DNA of 29,241 nucleotides, taken from the IMG/VR virus record IMGVR_UViG_3300047317_000322, positions 1 to 29,241 of that record, one strand, 5' to 3'. A program made the position numbers and the translations under genes. Source of the DNA: a virus. The notes under the pieces were generated by a model that made no database searches, was not told the origin of the DNA, and worked only from the letters and a program-made list of their open reading frames with translations. The first letter of the stretch is position 1. Each line of letters opens with the position of its first letter. Positions 20,216 through 28,220 of the stretch are shown here, in pieces.

Positions 20216-20932
20216 ATGGGTTTGAACGCATCGAAGGTCAAAGGCGGTAACGCAAATAAAGTAGAACAGCCGGTGATGGAAGCAGGTACTTATCCTGCAC
20301 GATTGGTACAAGTGATTGACTTTGGCCTTCAGCCTCAACGAGCTTTCAAGGGTGATCCTAAGCCACCTGCACATGAAATCTCCACCACGTATGAATTCGT
20401 AGATTGCTTTATGGTGGACGAGAAGGGTAACGATATTGAAGATAAGCCACGTTGGGTGAGTGAGAGTTTCCCTCTCCGTAACATCATGGCTGAGCTTGCA
20501 ACTAGTACGAAGCGAGCTAAGGCACTGGACCCGGAAGGTATTCATAACGGTGACTGGCCTGCAATGCTTGGCAGTCCTGTGAATGTAACTGTAGTGATTA
20601 ACGAGAGCAAAGGTAAGTTTTATACGAACATTGCTTCCACTGCCACCATGCGAGCTAAGGACGCTCAGAAGTGTCCTGAGCTGAAGAACGATACCAAGTT
20701 CTTCGATTTGAGCGAGCCTGATTTGGAAGTGTTTAACAGCCTTCCTGAATGGATTCGAGAGAAGATTAAGGGGAATCTGAATTATGCTGGTTCGAAACTT
20801 GAAGCGTTGCTTGGTGGGGAAGCTCCGCCTGAGAAGAAAAAGGCAGAAGCACAGCCCGAACAACCGAAGAAGCAGCGAGAAGTACCTGATGAGGTGGGTG
20901 AGGAAGGCGTAGAGGAAGATGCGCCGTGGTAG
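20216..20932 (+). CDS. Putative single-stranded-DNA-binding protein
   Basis: A 238-residue protein. Residues about 18-150 look strand-rich (GTYPARLVQVIDFG, then PVNVTVVINESKGKFYTNIAS), consistent with an OB-like fold. From about 200 it becomes a Pro/Glu/Lys linker and ends in a strongly acidic tail (DEVGEEGVEEDAPW) finishing with an aromatic residue. Acidic tails ending in an aromatic residue are characteristic of phage and bacterial SSBs such as T7 gp2.5, where the tail contacts polymerase and helicase. Position between polymerase and exonuclease fits. The fold itself is not proven by motif. Confidence 0.7.
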   Translation: MGLNASKVKGGNANKVEQPVMEAGTYPARLVQVIDFGLQPQRAFKGDPKPPAHEISTTYEFVDCFMVDEKGNDIEDKPRWVSESFPLRNIMAELATSTKRAKALDPEGIHNGDWPAMLGSPVNVTVVINESKGKFYTNIASTATMRAKDAQKCPELKNDTKFFDLSEPDLEVFNSLPEWIREKIKGNLNYAGSKLEALLGGEAPPEKKKAEAQPEQPKKQREVPDEVGEEGVEEDAPW

Positions 20933-21318
20933 TTTATGTGAAGGGCTTTGAAGGTCTGTACGAAGTGTGGGAGAACGGGATTGTCGTGTCCGTTCTCCGT
21001 CAGACCTCTGACACTTTTAAGGGAAAGCCGCGGCTTCGTTGGCAAGGTGGAAAGATACTGGCGCAAGTTCGTAATAAGCGTGGGTATATGAAGGTCATGT
21101 TGTGGAAGGATAACAAGATGTACACCAAACTTGTACATCGAATTGTGGCCGAAGCCTTCCTTGATAACCCTGAAAACAAACTTGAGGTAAATCACATAGA
21201 CGGCAATCCTAGTAATAACCATGTGACCAATCTTGAATGGAACACTCGTGTAGAAAATGCGAGACATTCAATTGATGTGCTTAGACGTTGGCCGAGGTTG
21301 CGATGCGCCAGTGTCTGA
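20926..21318 (+). CDS. HNH endonuclease with NUMOD4 motif
   Basis: A 130-residue protein from GTG 20926 (GTG 20938 is an alternative). The N-terminal NUMOD4-like segment is GFEGLYEVWENGIVVSV; the HNH core is HRIVAEAFLDNPENK, then EVNHIDGNPSNNHVTNLEW. This is the usual homing endonuclease layout in phages. It is inserted between the SSB candidate and the exonuclease gene and overlaps both by a few bases, so it has become part of the operon. Confidence 0.85.
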   Translation: MVVYVKGFEGLYEVWENGIVVSVLRQTSDTFKGKPRLRWQGGKILAQVRNKRGYMKVMLWKDNKMYTKLVHRIVAEAFLDNPENKLEVNHIDGNPSNNHVTNLEWNTRVENARHSIDVLRRWPRLRCASV

Positions 21319-22106
21319 TTGATGCGGATGTGCTCTTGTATGAAATAGGCTTCGCTAGTGAGACGGCATGGAAACATGCCTCTCCCAACTCAGACGATCC
21401 TCCTCCTTGGAGCAAAGTTGAGGAGTTATTGCACCAGCGTATTGAGCACATTGAACATGCATGTGAAGCAACCGTTCCTTCAATCTTCTTTCTAACAGGC
21501 AATGGCAATTTTCGCTATGAGTTGGCTAAACGAACTCCTTACAAGGAACGCGTTGGACACAAACCGTTTCACTACAAGAACATCAAAGCCTACATCAAGG
21601 GTTGTTTCGAATACCGAGAAACGGACGGCCTTGAAGCAGACGATCTTATGTCGATTGAGCAAACTCTTCGAGGGGACGAAACCATTATCTGCACTAGAGA
21701 CAAAGACTTGCGCAGTGTGGATGGATGGCATTATGGATGGGAACTCGGAGAGCAGCCTTCGTTCGGACCTTTCAGAGTGGATGGTTATGGAGCTATTTTT
21801 CTTAGTGACGACCGCAAGAAAATCACAGGCTACGGGCTCAAGTTCTTCCTCTCACAGTGCCTAACTGGGGACAGGGTAGACAGCATTCCCGGATTGCCCA
21901 AATGCGGGCCTGTAGCAGCCTTTGAGAGGTTGGTTGATACCAGCACATATGCCGAGGGCTTGGAAGCCGTAGCAGAGGCTTACAGAGGCCCCTACCCCTG
22001 TACATGGGATGTTGAGTTGACAGAGCAGGGTAGGTTGCTCTGGATGACTCGGAAGCTCAACGAGGATGGTACGCCTGTCCTATGGGATGTGCATGCCACG
22101 TACTGA
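21303..22106 (+). CDS. 5'-3' exonuclease (FEN/Pol I 5'-nuclease family)
   Basis: A 267-residue protein; ATG 21303 with GAGG upstream is preferred over TTG 21288. Acidic metal ligands are visible: Asp7/Asp9 (LIDADVLLY), Glu111 with Asp113/Asp114 (DGLEADDLMS) and Asp133/Asp135 (CTRDKDL). The helix-hairpin-helix at 188-205 (LTGDRVDSIPGLPKCGP) contacts DNA. These enzymes remove RNA primers and flaps and help recombination; T7 gp6 plays this role. The motifs are complete, so it should be active. Confidence 0.9.
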   Translation: MRQCLIDADVLLYEIGFASETAWKHASPNSDDPPPWSKVEELLHQRIEHIEHACEATVPSIFFLTGNGNFRYELAKRTPYKERVGHKPFHYKNIKAYIKGCFEYRETDGLEADDLMSIEQTLRGDETIICTRDKDLRSVDGWHYGWELGEQPSFGPFRVDGYGAIFLSDDRKKITGYGLKFFLSQCLTGDRVDSIPGLPKCGPVAAFERLVDTSTYAEGLEAVAEAYRGPYPCTWDVELTEQGRLLWMTRKLNEDGTPVLWDVHATY

Positions 22107-22482
22107 GTTCAATGGAGGTAAATGGACAGAAGCAAAGTTTCATTCGTTCGTCAAATCGGCTCTACGGGCTGCTTCTCGCAAATGGCCCCCGAAGTACGAA
22201 ACGATAAACGATGCATATGTCGGAACCCAAATCAATGCATCAAGTGGTCGCCTAGCAAAGCACTTCCGGTGTGCAGCTTGTGCAGGCTTATTCACCAGCA
22301 CGAACATTCAGGTTGACCACATCAACGCTATCATCGATCCGAAAGTTGGCTTCACCAATTGGGACGATGTTGTTAGCGCGATGTTCTGTGAAAAAGAAAA
22401 TCTTCAAGTTCTTTGTAAAGCATGCCACAAGATTAAGACGGCAGAAGAACGAAAACTAAAAAAGGAATCAAAGAATGGATAA
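22093..22482 (+). CDS. HNH nuclease with two Cys pairs
   Basis: A 129-residue protein; the start at 22093 (MPRTEFNGGKWTEAKF) is inferred from where a typical N-terminus would lie, and in-frame ATGs at 22066 and 22087 are possible. It contains a zinc-binding CAAC and CKAC pair around an HNH core (NIQVDHINAIID). The basic C-terminal end is KKESKNG. Unlike the other HNH genes it lacks NUMOD motifs. It may be a resident phage nuclease for DNA processing rather than a homing gene. Confidence 0.75.
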   Translation: MPRTEFNGGKWTEAKFHSFVKSALRAASRKWPPKYETINDAYVGTQINASSGRLAKHFRCAACAGLFTSTNIQVDHINAIIDPKVGFTNWDDVVSAMFCEKENLQVLCKACHKIKTAEERKLKKESKNG

Positions 22483-22720
22483 CTACAAAGGCTTCTCCCT
22501 GTTCAACGATGTTGAAGATGAATCGCTTCAGTCGTTCAATCGTGGCCGTGTAATGGCTAACATCTTCCAAGACCATATGCGGGATGGCCGTGTGAACATC
22601 AAAGGCTCTGCACTCGTTCTAGGATATTTCAAAGAGATTCCTGAAGCTGAACGTCTTCCTGCTCAGATGCAATTCAAGAGCTTGATGGAGAAGGAAGGCT
22701 TTGCATTGGTGGCTCGATAA
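22475..22720 (+). CDS. Conserved small phage protein, 81 aa
   Basis: ATG at 22475 with AAAGGAA upstream, overlapping the preceding gene. The sequence MDNYKGFSLFNDVEDESLQS...NRGRVMANIF followed by LVLGYFKEIPEAER is a pattern common in small proteins of T7-like phage replication regions. No function is known to me. Mostly helical, with no catalytic motif. Confidence 0.75.
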   Translation: MDNYKGFSLFNDVEDESLQSFNRGRVMANIFQDHMRDGRVNIKGSALVLGYFKEIPEAERLPAQMQFKSLMEKEGFALVAR

Positions 22721-22998
22721 TGGCAGCGATAACTGAGAGAGATTGGTTGGTGCGAAACGGAGATGTTCCTACTCCCCCTATTGAATTCAACAATCAGCCC
22801 GCACCGAAGCAGGATAACAATTACCCCGATGTTTGGGAGCTTGTTATCGATGACATGCAGCGTCGCAACAAATTCGGTAAAGAAAAGTACGGAGTCGGAT
22901 TGAAGCCGTTCAATGGGCGTAACGCTTTGGTGGACGCATATGAAGAAGCTCTTGATCTATGTGTTTACCTGCGGACGGCAATCTATGAAACTGAGTGA
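22720..22998 (+). CDS. Possible MazG-like nucleotide hydrolase-related protein, 92 aa
   Basis: The start overlaps the preceding stop (TAATG). The C-terminal half has DMQRRNKFGKEKYGVGLKPF, then DAYEEALDLCVYLR. The EE-D-L-YLR helix and preceding KYG.. block resemble the all-alpha NTP pyrophosphohydrolase (MazG-like) superfamily found in phages, but the full set of acidic metal ligands cannot be confirmed. Position before ThyX and RNR suits nucleotide metabolism. Confidence 0.55.
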   Translation: MAAITERDWLVRNGDVPTPPIEFNNQPAPKQDNNYPDVWELVIDDMQRRNKFGKEKYGVGLKPFNGRNALVDAYEEALDLCVYLRTAIYETE

Positions 22999-23620
22999 GA
23001 TTAATGTTGAATACCTTGGTGGGTACGGATGCGACACAACAGTTGTTAATGCAGCACGAGTTAGTTTTGCAAAGCAAGCAACCGAACTTGGCGAGGGAGA
23101 TACCAGACTTATTCACTATCTGGCACGACACAAGCACCACTCGCCATTCAACCATGCGTTCCTTTCATTTAGAGTTTCTGCGCCAGTATTTGTTGCACGG
23201 CAACTCGTCAAGCACAAGTTTCTTCCGTGGAACGAGGTTTCACGAAGATATGTGGATTCCGAACCGGAAATCTACTTCCGTAAGTTCCACGGTAGAGCAG
23301 CCAATGTTAAGCAAGGTTGCGACGAAACAGCGATCCTTAAACTTGATTACGCAAAATACGCAAAGACAATACGAGAACAAATCGAGAATTATCAAGAAGC
23401 TCTCGATTGTGGATCGGCTCCTGAAGATGCACGAATGCTCTTGCCCCTGAACCTCATGACCGAGTGGGTGTGGAGCGGAACCCTTGGTGCGTTCCTTGAC
23501 ATGCTTGTTCTTCGTCTTGATCCGCACACACAGTTTGACAGTCGTATCGTGGCAAAGTTGATTGCAAAGAAGGTTGAGGAGTTGTTCCCAATCTCCTATA
23601 GCGCCTACATAAAAGGATAA
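22985..23620 (+). CDS. thyX: Flavin-dependent thymidylate synthase
   Basis: A 211-residue protein starting at ATG 22985 and overlapping the preceding gene by 14 nt. It converts dUMP to dTMP with methylene-tetrahydrofolate and reduced FAD. The ThyX motif, normally RHRxxSxNExSxRY, is read here as KHKFLPWNEVSRRY (76-89), so both Arg are Lys and the Ser is Pro. C-terminal features are conserved: EWVWSGTLGAFLDMLVLRL and DSRIVA. The length is close to the family norm. It would supply dTTP together with the ribonucleotide reductase downstream. Confidence 0.9.
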   Translation: MKLSEINVEYLGGYGCDTTVVNAARVSFAKQATELGEGDTRLIHYLARHKHHSPFNHAFLSFRVSAPVFVARQLVKHKFLPWNEVSRRYVDSEPEIYFRKFHGRAANVKQGCDETAILKLDYAKYAKTIREQIENYQEALDCGSAPEDARMLLPLNLMTEWVWSGTLGAFLDMLVLRLDPHTQFDSRIVAKLIAKKVEELFPISYSAYIKG

Positions 23621-23623
23621 TAA

Positions 23624-24382
23624 ATGACGCGAATCGTTGTTGTGCCCGATACACAGGTTCACGATGGGATTGACCTATCGTACCTCAACCATATCAGCCA
23701 ATACATTGTAGAGAAGAAACCCGATTATGTTGTACACATTGGCGACCATTGGGACATGCCTAGTCTGTCCAGTTATGATTTCGGGAAACGGCAGTTTGAA
23801 GGTAGGCGCTATCGTAACGATATTGACGTTGGTAACTACGGTATGGACATTCTTACCCAACCTATTCTAGATGAAGTGGATCGGTTGGAGCGTAACAAGA
23901 AGAAGCGTTGGTTTCCTAAGCTTCATTTCCTTATGGGTAATCATGAAAATCGAATCAGCCGTGCTGTGGATAATGATGCAAAGCTTGAGGGTGCTATTGG
24001 GCTGGCCGATCTACGTCTTGGTGCATGGACTGTACATTCTTTTCTTGATCCTCTGTTCATTGAGAACGTTGCTTTTAACCATTACTTCACGACTGGCCTT
24101 GCTGGACGCCCGGCTTCAACGGCGTCTGCGCAGCTTAACAAGCAGCACATGAGTTGTATTGCAGGGCATCAACAAGGTTTGCAGATTGCCACTGGGAAAC
24201 GTGCTGATGGTGCTCTGCTAACTTCGGTGATTGCAGGTAGTGCCTATCCCCATGAAGAAGCTTACTTGGGCGTACAGGGGAACAAGCATTGGCGTGGCAT
24301 CCTTGTCCTGAATGACGTACATGATGGTGAGTTTGATTTGATGCCAGTCTCGTTGAAGTATCTGGAGCAGAAGTATGCGTAA
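23624..24382 (+). CDS. Metallophosphoesterase (calcineurin-like)
   Basis: A 252-residue protein with the metal-binding motifs of the family: PDTQVH (8-13), GDHWD (40-44), GNHENR (105-110) and GHQQG (181-185). The first motif has Gln where many have His (D-x-Q-x-H). Members cut phosphoesters in nucleic acids, nucleotides or proteins; phage versions often resemble SbcD/Mre11-type or nucleotide phosphatases. The substrate is unknown. It lies between ThyX and RNR, so a nucleotide or DNA role is likely. Confidence 0.85.
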   Translation: MTRIVVVPDTQVHDGIDLSYLNHISQYIVEKKPDYVVHIGDHWDMPSLSSYDFGKRQFEGRRYRNDIDVGNYGMDILTQPILDEVDRLERNKKKRWFPKLHFLMGNHENRISRAVDNDAKLEGAIGLADLRLGAWTVHSFLDPLFIENVAFNHYFTTGLAGRPASTASAQLNKQHMSCIAGHQQGLQIATGKRADGALLTSVIAGSAYPHEEAYLGVQGNKHWRGILVLNDVHDGEFDLMPVSLKYLEQKYA

Positions 24383-24569
24383 GTACAAGATTGTACAGAC
24401 AGGTGAAGATACTTTCTATGCCTATTGCAAGGGCTTATTGACTTGGAAGTGTCTGAACCCTCCTAGCTGGTGGGAGGGATACGACAGCGTAAATAGCTAT
24501 AAGGAAGCACAGCAATTGATTGAAGATCACAAGACCTACCCCAAGGAATTCCACATTGATTCAAATTGA
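24375..24569 (+). CDS. Hypothetical small protein, 64 aa
   Basis: ATG at 24375 overlaps the phosphoesterase end by 8 nt. The protein is rich in Tyr and Trp (YKIVQTGEDTFYAYC, then NPPSWWEGYDSVNS) and ends with a helix. No family is recognised. Its end carries the ribosome binding site and start of the RNR large subunit. Confidence 0.65.
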   Translation: MRKYKIVQTGEDTFYAYCKGLLTWKCLNPPSWWEGYDSVNSYKEAQQLIEDHKTYPKEFHIDSN

Positions 24570-26379
24570 CATTAAACGCGATGAAAACTTTAACGAGCAG
24601 GGAAAAAATCTACTTTCGAAATATTATTCGGACGGCAGAGAAGGAATCCAAAAAGCTATCGCTAGGGCAGCCAACTGCTTTAGCTATGGCGATGAAGCCC
24701 TTGCTCAGCGTATCTATGACGCTGCCAGTAAGCATTGGTTCTTCTATAGCTCGCCAGTGCTTAGTAATGCTGTGGACGGACATTGGGAGCATCCTGTTGA
24801 AATCTGGACAAACGACGAAGTAGGGATTGCACATCGTAAGGAGGCTTGGAATGGAGAGCTTCCTAAAGCCATGCCCATTGCCTGCTTTGGTGGGTACGTA
24901 CCGGACACCATTCAAGGACAGATTGATGTTAGTAGCGAGCTTGCTTTGCTTTCTGTTATGGGCGGTGGCACTGCTCTCCATAGCGGGATTCGTGCTGTCT
25001 CTGAGAAAGCTCCGGGACCAATTCCATTCTTCAAAACCGTTGATGGGATTATGGGCTACTACCGCCAAGGGCGTACTCGCCGTGGCAGTACTGCTCTTTA
25101 TCTTGACATTAGCCACCCCGATATTGTCGAGTTTATCAATATCCGTAAGCCCAGTGGTGGAGACATTGCCCGAAAGATCAACAACCGTCCCGGTGTGCAC
25201 AACGCGGTAAACATCACTGACGCTTTCAAGGAAGCTGTAGATCAAGACGCAGACTGGGAGTTGATTTGCCCGCACACGAAGAAAGTACACCACACCCTCA
25301 AGGCTCGTGAGCTTTGGGAACAACTACTAGAAACAAGGGAACTAACTGGTGAGCCTTACCTGTATTTCATTGATGTTGCTAACCGTGCTTTGCCTGTATC
25401 TCAGCGTGCTCTCGGTCTTACGAACAAAGGTAGTAATCTTTGTAGTGAGATTACGCTCGCTACTGACGATCTTCGCACTTTTGTTTGCTGTCTTAGCAGC
25501 CTTAATCTAGAGAAATATGATGAGTGGAAAGACACAACGCTTGTTAGCGATCTCGTGCGTTTCCTTGACAATGTGGTGCAGTGGTTTATTGACTACGCTC
25601 CTTCCGGCTTGGAGCGTGCTGTTTATTCTGCTAGCCGTGAGCGCGCACTTGGCATCGGTGCTATGGGTTTTCACAACTACCTAATGTCGAAAGGCATTCC
25701 CTTTGAATCTGGAGGTTTTAACAGTGCTGCTCAAATCAATTTCAATATATTTAAGCGAATCAATGAAGAAGGTTTGCGAGCGTCAAAGGCTCTTGGTGCA
25801 GAGCGTGGAGAGTGCCCCGACATGGAAGGGACTGGCCGCCGTAATAGCCACGTCTTTGCCATTGCTCCTAATAGCAACTCCTCTGTTCTTTGTAATACAA
25901 GTCCTTCTATTGAGCCTATCGCTTCCAATGCTTTTACTCAGAAAACTCGTGCAGGCATCTATCTCGTAAAGAACAAATGGCTTGAGCCAGTGTTGGAGAA
26001 GTATGGAATCAATACCGAGGAAACTTGGCAGTCTATTGTTCGTAACAACGGAAGCGTCCAACATATCGAAGCACTTCCGGCTGAAGAAAGGAACGTCTTT
26101 AAAACTGCATGGGAAATCGATCAACACTGGGTTATTGAACATGCTGGCAACCGACAACAATTCGTCTGCCAAGCACAGTCTCTCAATGTATTTTTCCTAC
26201 CCGGCTCAGATAGAGGCTATCTTAATTCTGTGCACCTGAAAGCAATGAGGGAAGGGAAAATCAAGAGTATGTACTACCTGAGGACCGGCGCCGCTAGTAA
26301 GGCCGATACGGTTAAAACAATTCAACGTGTTGTGCTGAATCAAGAATCGGCTACAGCATGTCTTAGCTGCGAAGGGTGA
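24556..26379 (+). CDS. nrdA: Class I ribonucleotide reductase large subunit
   Basis: A 607-residue protein; start TTG 24556 with AAGGA eight nt upstream, since no ATG fits. It reduces ribonucleoside diphosphates. Catalytic residues visible: Cys110 (PIACFGG), Asn294-Cys296-Glu298 (SNLCSEI), a reducing partner at Cys311/Cys312, PNSNSSVLCN with SPSIEP (phosphate site), the Tyr-Tyr pair in SMYYLRT, and the C-terminal CLSCEG shuttle cysteines. It is shorter than E. coli NrdA (761) and shows no N-terminal ATP-cone, so dATP feedback inhibition by that domain is probably absent. Confidence 0.95.
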   Translation: MIQIDIKRDENFNEQGKNLLSKYYSDGREGIQKAIARAANCFSYGDEALAQRIYDAASKHWFFYSSPVLSNAVDGHWEHPVEIWTNDEVGIAHRKEAWNGELPKAMPIACFGGYVPDTIQGQIDVSSELALLSVMGGGTALHSGIRAVSEKAPGPIPFFKTVDGIMGYYRQGRTRRGSTALYLDISHPDIVEFINIRKPSGGDIARKINNRPGVHNAVNITDAFKEAVDQDADWELICPHTKKVHHTLKARELWEQLLETRELTGEPYLYFIDVANRALPVSQRALGLTNKGSNLCSEITLATDDLRTFVCCLSSLNLEKYDEWKDTTLVSDLVRFLDNVVQWFIDYAPSGLERAVYSASRERALGIGAMGFHNYLMSKGIPFESGGFNSAAQINFNIFKRINEEGLRASKALGAERGECPDMEGTGRRNSHVFAIAPNSNSSVLCNTSPSIEPIASNAFTQKTRAGIYLVKNKWLEPVLEKYGINTEETWQSIVRNNGSVQHIEALPAEERNVFKTAWEIDQHWVIEHAGNRQQFVCQAQSLNVFFLPGSDRGYLNSVHLKAMREGKIKSMYYLRTGAASKADTVKTIQRVVLNQESATACLSCEG

Positions 26380-26380
26380 C

Positions 26381-26527
26381 ATGAACGAACCAGATGTGTT
26401 TGACCATCTAGACGAAATCGATGACGAGATTGAAAGCGAATGGGACTGGGAATCGGAGCGTACTTGCTCCTTCCCTTGTAAAGAGTGTGGCGAGTCTTGG
26501 GAGGACGAAGATGATTCCGATGAGTAA
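26381..26527 (+). CDS. Extremely acidic protein with Cys cluster, 48 aa
   Basis: ATG at 26381 follows the NrdA stop by one base. Twenty-two of 48 residues are Asp or Glu. The centre carries CSFPCKECGESW, with Cys29, Cys33 and Cys36 and no obvious fourth ligand. It could bind zinc, exchange electrons with the reductase, or mimic DNA by charge. It lies between the two RNR subunit genes, where some phages place a glutaredoxin, but no thioredoxin fold is visible. Confidence 0.65.
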   Translation: MNEPDVFDHLDEIDDEIESEWDWESERTCSFPCKECGESWEDEDDSDE

Positions 26528-26651
26528 CCTGTATATCGAGAAAGCGCATGATGGTGACGAGGAGTTGTTCCTTGTCACTAACGCTTATGGTGAGATTGTG
26601 TTTGAGTCGTACAATCGTTTGGCATGTGAGGAATTCATTAATGCTGCTTGA
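26511..26651 (+). CDS. Hypothetical small protein, 46 aa
   Basis: ATG at 26511 has GGGAGGA at good spacing; ATG 26520 is an alternative. The sequence MIPMSNLYIEKAHDGDEELF ends with strand-like FLVTNAYGEIVFES and a short helix. It overlaps both neighbours, so it depends on coupling. No family recognised. Confidence 0.6.
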   Translation: MIPMSNLYIEKAHDGDEELFLVTNAYGEIVFESYNRLACEEFINAA

Positions 26652-27588
26652 AGTATCAAAGAGCTACGTACCAATCTACCCCCAGTTTGTAGAGATTACG
26701 AAAGAACACGAAGAAGCCCATTGGCACGAAGGGGAAGCAAAGCTCCAACAGGACATTGAACAATGGAAAACAGGCATCATTACGGATAAGGAAAAATATT
26801 TTGTCAACTCCATCTTACGACTATTCACCCAATCAGACGTTGCGGTTGGAAGCGATTATTACGACAATCTTATCCCGGTCATCCGAAATAACGAGGCAAG
26901 AAATATGCTCGGTTCTTTCGCGGGACGAGAAGGAGTACATCAACGGGCTTACGCTCTCCTCAACGACACTCTCGGATTTGGAGAAGAGTTCTATACAGAG
27001 TTTCTTGAATACGGGGAAATGAAGGAAAAGCTTGAGTTCATGCTTGATGTTAAGAACACTAACCCGGAGGAGATTGCTAAAGGGATTGCAAAGCAAGTCT
27101 TGGTGGAAGGTGTTTGTCTGTTCGCTTCTTTTGCTATGCTTCTTAACTTCCAGCGTCAAGGAAAGCTTATGGGCATGGGTGATGTAAACCAATGGAGTAT
27201 CCGTGACGAATCTATTCACGTTAAGGGGCTTACTGCGCTTTTCCGCCAGTTTGTCAAAGAGCAACCATCCATTCTCACTGACGACTTCAAACAAACCGTT
27301 TACCAGACAGCCCGAAATTGCGTTCATCTGGAAGATGGATTCATTGATCTGGCCTTTAGAATGGGCGGTATTGACGGAATTACTTCGGAAGATACAAAGC
27401 AATATATCCGATCCGTCTGTGACTATCGAATGGTTCAGATGGGATTTAAGCCAGAATACGATGTGCGAAATCCGTTTGACTGGCTTGACTGGCTCACAAG
27501 CAGTTCGACTATTGAGAATTTCTTCGAAGCGAATACAACCGGATACAGTAAGAATTCTATGACAGGAGCGTACAGCAATGGGTATTAG
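26641..27588 (+). CDS. nrdB: Class I ribonucleotide reductase small subunit
   Basis: A 315-residue protein; start ATG 26641 with GAGGAA upstream. It houses the di-iron centre that generates the tyrosyl radical. Ligands visible: Asp66, Glu97 and His100 in REGVHQRAY, a Glu in VEGVCLFAS, and Glu/His in RDESIHVKG. Tyr104 sits in the E-xx-H-xxx-Y position of the radical Tyr of E. coli NrdB, so a class Ia-type cofactor is expected. The C-terminal peptide is the usual docking tail for NrdA. Confidence 0.95.
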   Translation: MLLEVSKSYVPIYPQFVEITKEHEEAHWHEGEAKLQQDIEQWKTGIITDKEKYFVNSILRLFTQSDVAVGSDYYDNLIPVIRNNEARNMLGSFAGREGVHQRAYALLNDTLGFGEEFYTEFLEYGEMKEKLEFMLDVKNTNPEEIAKGIAKQVLVEGVCLFASFAMLLNFQRQGKLMGMGDVNQWSIRDESIHVKGLTALFRQFVKEQPSILTDDFKQTVYQTARNCVHLEDGFIDLAFRMGGIDGITSEDTKQYIRSVCDYRMVQMGFKPEYDVRNPFDWLDWLTSSSTIENFFEANTTGYSKNSMTGAYSNGY

Positions 27589-27841
27589 GATTGAAGGAGG
27601 TTGTTGGATTGCGGACCATGACCTGTTCGGTACGCCACTCTGGCAGTACCCTTGGAACGATAGTGATGGATTCCATGTGGAGACATTCACCACAGGCGGA
27701 TTGATTCCTGTGATTGGAGACACGATTGAGAATGGTGTGTTGGTTCCTAAGAGCGGATACATCATCAACAACGATCCGGGTTTCCAGAAGAAGCACACAT
27801 TCAAACCAAGGGCATGGCCGATTGAAGGGCAGGACAGCTAG
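27578..27841 (+). CDS. Hypothetical protein, 87 aa
   Basis: ATG at 27578 lies within the end of nrdB, with AGGAG upstream. The protein is strand-rich, with many Gly and aromatic residues (GGCWIADHDLFGTPLWQYPW) and no recognised domain. It is the last gene of the long rightward operon; terminators follow. Confidence 0.65.
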   Translation: MGIRIEGGCWIADHDLFGTPLWQYPWNDSDGFHVETFTTGGLIPVIGDTIENGVLVPKSGYIINNDPGFQKKHTFKPRAWPIEGQDS

Positions 27842-27856
27842 TCCTTCTCTTAACCG

Positions 27857-27893
27857 AAAAAAAAAGCCTCTAGGGATTTCTCCTTAGAGGCTT
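27857..27893 (-). terminator. Terminator for minus-strand transcripts
   Basis: AAGCCTCTA (27864-27872) pairs with TAGAGGCTT (27885-27893). An A9 run on the plus strand (27857-27865) becomes a T9 tail on the minus strand. It ends the late leftward unit where it meets the rightward operon; for plus-strand RNA it lacks a T tail. Confidence 0.85.
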
Positions 27894-27909
27894 AACACAC
27901 TTGAGGTCT

Positions 27910-27928
27910 GCTCCGCAACGGAGCGTTT
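27910..27928 (+). terminator. Hairpin, possible plus-strand terminator
   Basis: GCTCCG (27910-27915), loop CAA, CGGAGC (27919-27924), then GTTT. The T tail is short, so termination of the rightward operon here is likely but weaker. Confidence 0.45.
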
Positions 27929-27938
27929 GGATTCTACC

Positions 27939-28220
27939 TCACTTTTTCCTACCGTGGTCTTTCAGATGATGTTTATTCTTGGCGCGATTGGCCTTCACTG
28001 AGATAGCATGCAGGTTCTTACTGCTGTTGTCTGCCGTGTTCATGTTCTTATGATCCACGTCCTTACCATCCCCCTTGTGCACCTTGCCTTCCTTCTCCAG
28101 CTTCCTACGTGCTGCGTTACGCTGTGCCCTACGTTGCTTCTGTAGTGGGCTTGAGTTATAAGCCCGTTGCCGTTTGCTATCTGCTGTAGCATTGGCTTTT
28201 AGCTGCCCTTTCTTCGCCAT
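27939..28220 (-). CDS. HNH-like basic protein, 93 aa
   Basis: A very basic protein with an HNH-like core near its C-terminus: KDVDHKNMNTADNSSKNLHA, then NRAKNKHH. The N-terminal half is Lys/Arg-rich and helical. It resembles small HNH proteins of phage late regions that may assist packaging. Its start overlaps the upstream stop (TAATG), and a terminator follows. Confidence 0.75.
   Translation of the reverse strand: MAKKGQLKANATADSKRQRAYNSSPLQKQRRAQRNAARRKLEKEGKVHKGDGKDVDHKNMNTADNSSKNLHAISVKANRAKNKHHLKDHGRKK

Noticed and set aside
7371-22335. Further GCTATCATC copies inside genes (for example 7371, 8889, 9634, 11997, 16151, 22327) and at 1131
   Set aside because: All are in frame and encode Ala-Ile-Ile, so codon preference explains them; only the non-coding copies were counted as motif.
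26833-27804. 323-codon frame on the minus strand
   Set aside because: It is antisense to the clear nrdB gene and has no recognisable domain.
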